44,363 nucleotides of DNA from Bacillota bacterium (GTDB taxonomy: Bacteria; Bacillota; Clostridia; Oscillospirales; Ruminococcaceae). The notes below the pieces were generated by a model. It was given only the letters and a program-made list of their open reading frames with translations, ran no database searches and was not told the origin of the DNA. Positions within the stretch are counted from its first letter, which is position 1. Each line of letters starts with the position of its first letter. Location: NCBI GenBank assembly GCA_023443315.1, contig JAEZVA010000039.1, positions 1-44,363 of the forward strand, in the 5' to 3' direction. This document shows, piece by piece, positions 39,547 to 44,363 of the stretch. Made by a program: the position numbers and the translations under genes.

Positions 39547-41661
39547 GTGTATTTTATAAAAACCTCAATCATTAAGGGATTATCCAAGCAGAAAAGCTTT
39601 ATACCGCGCATGGAACTCGCTAAGCGAATCGGCATTGCAAAAAGTGATGTAAAGCGCTTTAACGATCAACTAAACGCGATGATTCAAAGCGGCGAGATCA
39701 TCGAAAAAAAAGATAAGATTGCGCTGTCCAGCAAGCTGGGGCTGAAACCAGCCACCATCGTAAAGCTATCTGGGCGGTTTGGCTTCGCGCGCGAACTTGA
39801 TAATCCAACCGATTATTTTGTACCTGGGCGCGCCTTCATGGGTGCACTGGTGGGCGACAGCGTACTGCTTAAGCCCATGCCGTCCCGCGGGGAATCCCCC
39901 GAGGCGGAGGTGTATCGTGTTGTGTCCGAGGGCGACGGCTTGCTCAGTGGCGTGTTTCGCAGTGAGAAGGACGGCAATTATGTGTACCCCGACTCCATGC
40001 CCAACATCGGCATTCGCATTGTAAAGGGTGGTGCGGGCGATGCGCGGGAAGGGGATAAGGTGGGTATCTCCATCGTCTCCCGCGGCGCGCGTCATTCCGA
40101 GCACCGCGGCAAGGTGGAAACGGTGTTTGGCAGCAGCGATACGGCGGCGGCATGTGCGCTTGCGGTGCTCTCCGAAAACGGGATAACGATAGATTTCCCC
40201 GAAACGGTGCTCGCACAAGCGAGAGAGGTTGCTCAAACACCGATTAGCGAGCAGGACATCGCATCGCGCCTTGACCTGCGGGATGAACCGATCTTTACGA
40301 TAGACGGCGCCGACACAAAGGACATTGACGATGCCGTAATGGTGCAGAGAACCCCGAACGGGTTTACCTTAGGGGTTCATATCGCGGATGTCTCGCACTA
40401 TGTAACCGAAGACTCGCCGCTCGATGACGAGGCGTTTGAGCGCGGCACATCGGTTTATTTTGCCGACCGCGTGGTGCCTATGCTGCCCAAGGAGCTGTCA
40501 AACGGCATCTGCTCGTTAAACGAGAAAGAGGATCGCTTGGCATTCTCCTGCCTGATGGAGATGGATAAATCGGGTGTGATGAAGCAGTTTCGCTTTGCCA
40601 AAACGATTATCCGTTCCCGCGTCAAAGGGGTGTACAGCGAAATCAACAGCCTGTTTGATAATACGGCGGATGATAAGTTAAAAGAAAAATATGCACCCGT
40701 TCTCGCAAGCCTGCCCGCCATGAAGGAGCTTGCCGTTTTGCGTATGCGCCAAGGCGCACTGCGCGGCGTACCCGAGCTAGAGACCACCGAAACCAAGATT
40801 ATTATCGGTGAGGATGGTACGGCAGTCGGGCTTGAGCCGCGCACACGCGGCTTCGCCGAGGAACTGATTGAGGAGTTTATGCTGTGCGCAAACGAGGCGG
40901 CGGCAACCCTTGCACAGCAGCAAAAGCTGCCCTTTGTTTACCGTGTGCACGAAAGTCCTGCGCCAGAAAAGATAGACGCGCTGATGCAGACGCTGAATCT
41001 TCTCGGCGTCAAAGTCCCGAAAATGGGTACAACCGTTTCCCCCAAGGCGCTTGCCGAAGTGCTCAAGCGGGTAGACGATCAACCAATCAAGCGCATTGTG
41101 CACAATCAGGTGCTGCGCTCAATGGCAAAGGCGCGCTACAGTGAAGAGCCGATAGGGCATTTTGGGCTGGTGCTTGAGAATTACGCGCACTTTACATCAC
41201 CCATCCGCCGTTATCCCGACCTTGCCATCCACCGCATCCTAAGTGCTCATACCGCAGGCTACGCTTCCGCCGATATTGAAAAACGGTATTTCCGTTATGT
41301 TAAGTCGGCGAGCCTATCCTCCAGCAACAGCGAGCTACGCTCCATGACGGCAGAGCGCGGCTGCAACGATTGCTACAAGGCGGAATATATGCGCAGGCAT
41401 ATTGGCGAGCAGTTTTTAGGCGTCATCTCCTCAGCGGCGCAGCACGGCATCTATGTGGAACTTGCAAACACCGCCGAGGGGCTCATTCATGTTGATCGTT
41501 TTCCGCCGGGCAACTACGAGTATGACGGGCGCATGCAGTTCACCGAGCTTGCGAGCGGTCGCCGCCTGCGGGTTGGCGATACGATTTCCGTCATTGTTTC
41601 AGGTGTTAATGTTGCGCAGGGCAACGTCGACTTTGATTTTGCAACGGTAATTGAACCATAA
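39547..41661 (+). CDS. rnr: Ribonuclease R
   Basis: RNase R is a 3'-5' exoribonuclease that degrades structured RNA and works in tmRNA-mediated decay of stalled mRNAs. The 704 residues cover an N-terminal winged helix, cold-shock domains, the RNB catalytic domain with TIDGADTKDIDDAV (the acidic metal-binding residues), and a C-terminal S1 domain starting near EQFLGVISSAAQHGIYVEL. The start is uncertain: GTG at 39547 lies too close to AAGGA (about 1 base), and downstream in-frame codons include no ordinary start until the ATG at about 39610, inside the winged helix. A non-standard start such as ATA at 39556 fits the spacing. It follows secG; smpB and ssrA are at 9207-10109 instead of downstream. 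Confidence 0.94.
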   Translation: MYFIKTSIIKGLSKQKSFIPRMELAKRIGIAKSDVKRFNDQLNAMIQSGEIIEKKDKIALSSKLGLKPATIVKLSGRFGFARELDNPTDYFVPGRAFMGALVGDSVLLKPMPSRGESPEAEVYRVVSEGDGLLSGVFRSEKDGNYVYPDSMPNIGIRIVKGGAGDAREGDKVGISIVSRGARHSEHRGKVETVFGSSDTAAACALAVLSENGITIDFPETVLAQAREVAQTPISEQDIASRLDLRDEPIFTIDGADTKDIDDAVMVQRTPNGFTLGVHIADVSHYVTEDSPLDDEAFERGTSVYFADRVVPMLPKELSNGICSLNEKEDRLAFSCLMEMDKSGVMKQFRFAKTIIRSRVKGVYSEINSLFDNTADDKLKEKYAPVLASLPAMKELAVLRMRQGALRGVPELETTETKIIIGEDGTAVGLEPRTRGFAEELIEEFMLCANEAAATLAQQQKLPFVYRVHESPAPEKIDALMQTLNLLGVKVPKMGTTVSPKALAEVLKRVDDQPIKRIVHNQVLRSMAKARYSEEPIGHFGLVLENYAHFTSPIRRYPDLAIHRILSAHTAGYASADIEKRYFRYVKSASLSSSNSELRSMTAERGCNDCYKAEYMRRHIGEQFLGVISSAAQHGIYVELANTAEGLIHVDRFPPGNYEYDGRMQFTELASGRRLRVGDTISVIVSGVNVAQGNVDFDFATVIEP

Positions 41662-41680
41662 TCCTACCGACTTTAATAAA

Positions 41681-41717
41681 TAACGGCGGCTTTGGGTTTC
41701 ATCCAAAGCCGCCGTTA
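41681..41717. terminator. Bidirectional terminator between rnr and gdhA
   Basis: TAACGGCGGCTTTGG and CCAAAGCCGCCGTTA form a perfect 15-bp stem with a 7-base loop between converging genes. Confidence 0.9.
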
Positions 41718-41734
41718 TGCTGTTTGTTATGTTA

Positions 41735-43084
41735 TTAGTACGCGATGCCCTGTGCCTTCATGGCCTCGGCAACCTTTAAGAAACCGGCGATGTTAGCGCC
41801 CGCAACGAGATTGTTCGTAAAGCCGTATTCGGCTGCAGCATCAAACGAATGATGGAAGATGTTCTCCATAATGCCCTTAAGCTTTGCGTCAACCTCCTCA
41901 AATGTCCAGGAGTAACGCATCGAGTTCTGGCTCATCTCAAGACCAGAGGTAGCAACGCCGCCTGCATTGGCAGCCTTAGCAGGTCCAAACAGAACGCCCG
42001 CCTTTAAGAATGCCTCAACCGCTTCGGGGGTGCTGGGCATGTTTGCGCCCTCGGCAACCGCGATAACGCCGTTTGCAATCAGTGCCTCTGCTGCCTTGCC
42101 ATCCAGCTCGTTCTGGGTCGCGCAGGGAAGGGCAATGTCGCATTTGATGCTCCAGATACCCATGCAGCCCTCGTGGTATTCAGAGCCGGGCACACGAGCG
42201 GTGTACTCAGATATTCTTCCGCGCTCCACCTCTTTAATCTGCTTTACAACATCAAGGTTTACGCCGTTCTTATCGTAGATGTACCCGCCCGAGTCGGAGA
42301 GCGCAACCACAGTTGCTCCAAGCTCGGTCGCCTTTTGCGTCGCGTAGATGGCAACGTTGCCCGAGCCGGAAATGACAACGGTCTTGCCCTTCATCGTCTC
42401 GTTCTTCATGCAGCGCATCATCTCGTCAGTGAAGTAGAGCAGACCATAGCCGGTGGCCTCGGTTCTTGCAAGCGAGCCGCCGTAGGTGAGCCCCTTGCCG
42501 GTCAGAACGCCGGTGAACTCATTGCGCAGGCGCTTGTACTGCCCGTACATAAAGCCAATCTCACGTCCGCCTACGCCGATATCACCCGCGGGAACGTCGG
42601 TGTCCGCGCCGATGTGCTTGGAAAGCTCGGTCATAAAGCTCTGGCAAAAACGCATAACCTCTCCGTCTGACTTGCCCTTGGGGTCAAAGTCCGAACCGCC
42701 CTTGCCGCCGCCCATGGGTAGCCCCGTCAGGCTGTTCTTGAAGATCTGCTCAAAGCCAAGGAACTTGATAACAGAAGCCGTAACGGAAGGATGGAAGCGA
42801 AGGCCGCCCTTGTAAGGACCGATGGCAGAGTTAAACTGAACACGGTAGCCGCGGTTCACCTGCACCTTGCCGCTGTCGTCTACCCACGAAACACGGAAGC
42901 AGATGAGCCTTTCCGGCTCAACAATTCTGTCGGCGATACCCGATTTTACAAGGTCGGGTCTTTTTTCAAGAACAGGCTCGAGGGATTCAAGAACCTCTTT
43001 GACAGCCTGCAAAAACTCCGGTTCGCCCGCATTTCTTGCGGCGACCTTGTCGTACACGCCCTGAACATACGCGTTTTTAAACAT
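41735..43084 (-). CDS. gdhA: NADP-type glutamate dehydrogenase
   Basis: GdhA makes glutamate from 2-oxoglutarate and ammonia with NAD(P)H, joining carbon and nitrogen metabolism. The 449 residues match the hexameric 50-kDa enzyme. Substrate-binding signatures are IGPYKGGLRFHP, the catalytic-lysine motif LPMGGGKGGSDFDPKGKS and DVPAGDIGVGGREIGFMYG. The nucleotide fold has VVISGSGNVAIYATQKA. The later GGVATSGLEMSQNSMRYSW is characteristic of the bacterial biosynthetic type. GGGGG lies upstream of the ATG and a 17-base-spaced promoter is at 43272-43300. It is monocistronic. Confidence 0.97.
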   Translation of the reverse strand: MFKNAYVQGVYDKVAARNAGEPEFLQAVKEVLESLEPVLEKRPDLVKSGIADRIVEPERLICFRVSWVDDSGKVQVNRGYRVQFNSAIGPYKGGLRFHPSVTASVIKFLGFEQIFKNSLTGLPMGGGKGGSDFDPKGKSDGEVMRFCQSFMTELSKHIGADTDVPAGDIGVGGREIGFMYGQYKRLRNEFTGVLTGKGLTYGGSLARTEATGYGLLYFTDEMMRCMKNETMKGKTVVISGSGNVAIYATQKATELGATVVALSDSGGYIYDKNGVNLDVVKQIKEVERGRISEYTARVPGSEYHEGCMGIWSIKCDIALPCATQNELDGKAAEALIANGVIAVAEGANMPSTPEAVEAFLKAGVLFGPAKAANAGGVATSGLEMSQNSMRYSWTFEEVDAKLKGIMENIFHHSFDAAAEYGFTNNLVAGANIAGFLKVAEAMKAQGIAY

Positions 43085-43206
43085 TTTATTACCCCCAATA
43101 TTTACTAAGCTTGTTTGTAAAAACGATATAACCTATATACGTACCCAACATGGTGTGATGATTACCAGCCGGACGGACAGGTCTCTCCTCATCAAGGAAA
43201 AACCAC

Positions 43207-43235
43207 AACCAAGGCCTTTTGCGAAGGATTTGGTT
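43207..43235. repeat. Hairpin in the gdhA leader
   Basis: AACCAA and TTGGTT enclose an inner CCTT/AAGG pairing. T-runs follow on both strands (TTTTT on minus after GTGG, TTTTTT on plus). It lies in the transcribed leader of gdhA and could be an attenuator. Confidence 0.5.
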
Positions 43236-43271
43236 TGCGTTTTTTCATTTTACAAACTGAACCTGAGTTTT

Positions 43272-43300
43272 AGTATAATTGTTTTGAAGACTATTTGCAA
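43272..43300 (-). promoter_or_regulatory. gdhA promoter
   Basis: On the minus strand TTGCAA (43300-43295), a 17-base spacer and TATACT (43277-43272), giving a leader of about 180 bases before gdhA. The rest of the 570-base gap holds the TM2 gene promoter and AT-rich sequence with no gene seen. Confidence 0.75.
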
Positions 43301-43484
43301 GAATATCATTTAACTTTTTTTAACTTTTAATTACGATTAATGGTAAATATAGAATTAAAAAACTAATATTTGACACAACTGTAACCGAGTAGAAACTGCA
43401 TGATTTGATTATAAATCCTGCAAAACGGCAGATATCGAGCCAAAAATCGAACACAAATATATGGTAATCATTTCACCGACGTTA

Positions 43485-43513
43485 TTGATTTTACCAGTTT
43501 AATGTGCTATAAT
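43485..43513 (+). promoter_or_regulatory. Probable promoter of the TM2 gene
   Basis: TTGATT, a 17-base spacer and consensus TATAAT, about 145 bases before the start at 43658. Confidence 0.7.
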
Positions 43514-43657
43514 TCAAATTGTATCATGCATGAATGGTAGCTGTAGTTTGTTATGGGTACTCTTTGTGCGGAGGGCTGTCAGATACTGTGCGGTGACAAG
43601 CTCTTGTTCTGATAAAAAACAAATGCCGGAGCACAGCGGCGGAATGGGTGATGGATC

Positions 43658-44074
43658 ATGTATTGCAAAAACTGCGGCAATGAACTGTTTCAGGGTGCAA
43701 GTGTTTGCACACAGTGCGGCGCTTCTGTGGGCGGAGGCTCAGGCTATTGCCCCAACTGCGCACAACAGTGCGATCCGCTTGCTGTCGTGTGCGTAAAGTG
43801 CGGCTATCAGCTTTCTGGTCAACCGATGGCTCCCACGGGAACCGAGCAGAAGAGCAAGCTGGTTGCCGGTCTTCTGGGCATCTTCCTTGGCGCGCTTGGT
43901 ATACATAATTTCTACCTTGGCTTTACCGGCAAGGCGTTAGCGCAGCTCCTAATCTCATTGCTTTCCTGTGGGTTCCTTTCTCCTGTATCAGGGATATGGG
44001 GTCTTATCGAAGGTATTATGATTCTTACGGGCAGCACGAACGTAGACGCAAAGGGTATCCCGCTTAAGGAGTAA
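43658..44074 (+). CDS. Zinc-ribbon and TM2-domain membrane protein
   Basis: This 138-residue protein joins two zinc-ribbon-like units, CKNCGNELFQGASVCTQCG and CPNCAQQCDPLAVVCVKCG, each with paired CxxC motifs (about 3-21 and 30-50), to a C-terminal TM2 domain (about 68-125) with two membrane helices around VAGLLGIFLGALGIHNFYLG and SGIWGLIEGIMIL. This is a widespread arrangement of unknown function. The polar N-terminal zinc region most likely faces the cytoplasm. The ATG at 43658 has only a weak upstream site. A terminator follows at 44102. It is monocistronic, between gdhA and rnpB. Confidence 0.92.
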   Translation: MYCKNCGNELFQGASVCTQCGASVGGGSGYCPNCAQQCDPLAVVCVKCGYQLSGQPMAPTGTEQKSKLVAGLLGIFLGALGIHNFYLGFTGKALAQLLISLLSCGFLSPVSGIWGLIEGIMILTGSTNVDAKGIPLKE

Positions 44075-44101
44075 TCTTTCGTCAAACCAAATTGGTTACG
44101 G

Positions 44102-44140
44102 AGCACTGAAGGATGGAAAACATTCTTCGGTGCTTTTTGT
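44102..44140 (+). terminator. Terminator after the TM2 gene
   Basis: AGCACTGAAG and CTTCGGTGCT form a 10-bp stem with one G-U or mismatch pair, followed by TTTTTGT. It ends directly at the -35 box of the rnpB promoter. Confidence 0.88.
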
Positions 44141-44169
44141 TTGACAAGCTGCGTATTAAACGTTACAAT
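44141..44169 (+). promoter_or_regulatory. rnpB promoter
   Basis: A perfect TTGACA, a 17-base spacer and TACAAT place the transcription start near 44176. Confidence 0.88.
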
Positions 44170-44175
44170 ATTCAG

Positions 44176-44363
44176 TGCGAGTAAACCAGACTGTGGCGCG
44201 CGCTTTAACCGCGTGTGAGGAAAGTCCGAGCTCCATAGGGCAAGGATAACGGCTAACGGCCGCCGGAGGCGACTCTAGGGAAAGTGCAACAGAGATATAC
44301 CGCCAGCTTCGGCTGGTAAGGGTGGAAAGGCGAGGTAAGAGCTCACCGGCGCGCAGGCGACTG
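44176..44363 (+). ncRNA. rnpB: RNase P RNA, A-type, 5' part
   Basis: The catalytic RNA of RNase P, which trims tRNA 5' ends. The conserved core is visible: GAGGAAAGTCCGAGCTCC, ATAGGGCAAGGATAACGGC, AGTGCAACAGAGATATACCG and GGTAAGGGTGGAAAGGCGAG. The similarity to the E. coli-type core supports class A, the usual class in Clostridia. The right end of the window cuts it off, so the 3' part with P1 closing is missing. Confidence 0.95.

Noticed and set aside
1..44363. CRISPR arrays, transposases, insertion sequences or prophage structural genes
   Set aside because: No regularly spaced direct repeats, transposase motifs or phage proteins were seen anywhere in the window.

Overview
The window looks like a chromosomal segment of a spore-forming member of the Clostridia, most likely near the Oscillospirales/Ruminococcaceae. 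This is an inference from several signs: strong Shine-Dalgarno sites with frequent TTG and GTG starts, an EndoA-type MazF, a glmS ribozyme, the SRP RNA-dnaX-ybaB-recR order, an A-type RNase P RNA, DUF4183 proteins of the sporulating Firmicutes kind, and YesM/YesN-type two-component regulation of a sugar-type ABC importer. No species can be named from the sequence alone.

Layout. Positions 1-4300 (minus strand): 5' part of a UvrD/PcrA helicase, an orphan mazF toxin, and glmS behind a glmS self-cleaving ribozyme. Positions 4300-10200 (plus strand): a membrane-anchored kinase-like protein lacking the catalytic Asp, SRP RNA, dnaX, ybaB, recR, smpB and the tmRNA gene ssrA. Positions 10200-12320 (minus strand): an AT-rich, tightly packed five-gene operon of four small winged-helix proteins of similar build followed by a PD-(D/E)XK nuclease-like protein. 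It lies directly against the tmRNA gene, with which it shares a terminator, and is the best candidate for an undescribed system. Positions 12500-16560: pnuC behind a terminator-type leader, a GNAT acetyltransferase, a minus-strand operon (small helical protein, DUF1801, GrpB-pyrophosphatase fusion, DUF1294) and a small helical protein.

Positions 16700-22050: polysaccharide deacetylase, AraC/GyrI regulator, two DUF4183 proteins (probable spore-surface type) and a bicovalent-type FAD oxidase. Positions 22360-33700: a YesM-like kinase and YesN-like regulator, a solute-binding lipoprotein and two permeases without an ATPase, a Nif3-like protein, a serine esterase, a type-B carboxylesterase and a DUF3237 protein. 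This reads as a regulated uptake locus with associated hydrolases; the substrate is unknown. Positions 33800-37500: three aldo/keto reductases divergent from a MerR regulator, with a 19-bp-spacer MerR-type promoter between them. Positions 37600-44363: an unknown Cys-cluster protein, tRNA-Arg(CCG), secG, rnr, gdhA, a zinc-ribbon/TM2 protein and the 5' part of rnpB.

How the parts fit. The housekeeping blocks cover protein quality control (smpB/ssrA, rnr, secG, SRP RNA), replication and repair (uvrD, dnaX, recR) and amino-sugar and nitrogen metabolism (glmS, gdhA). Accessory modules (the winged-helix/nuclease island, transport locus, reductase cluster and spore proteins) are inserted between them. 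Coordinates of starts were adjusted where a Shine-Dalgarno site, overlap or promoter argued against the longest reading frame.
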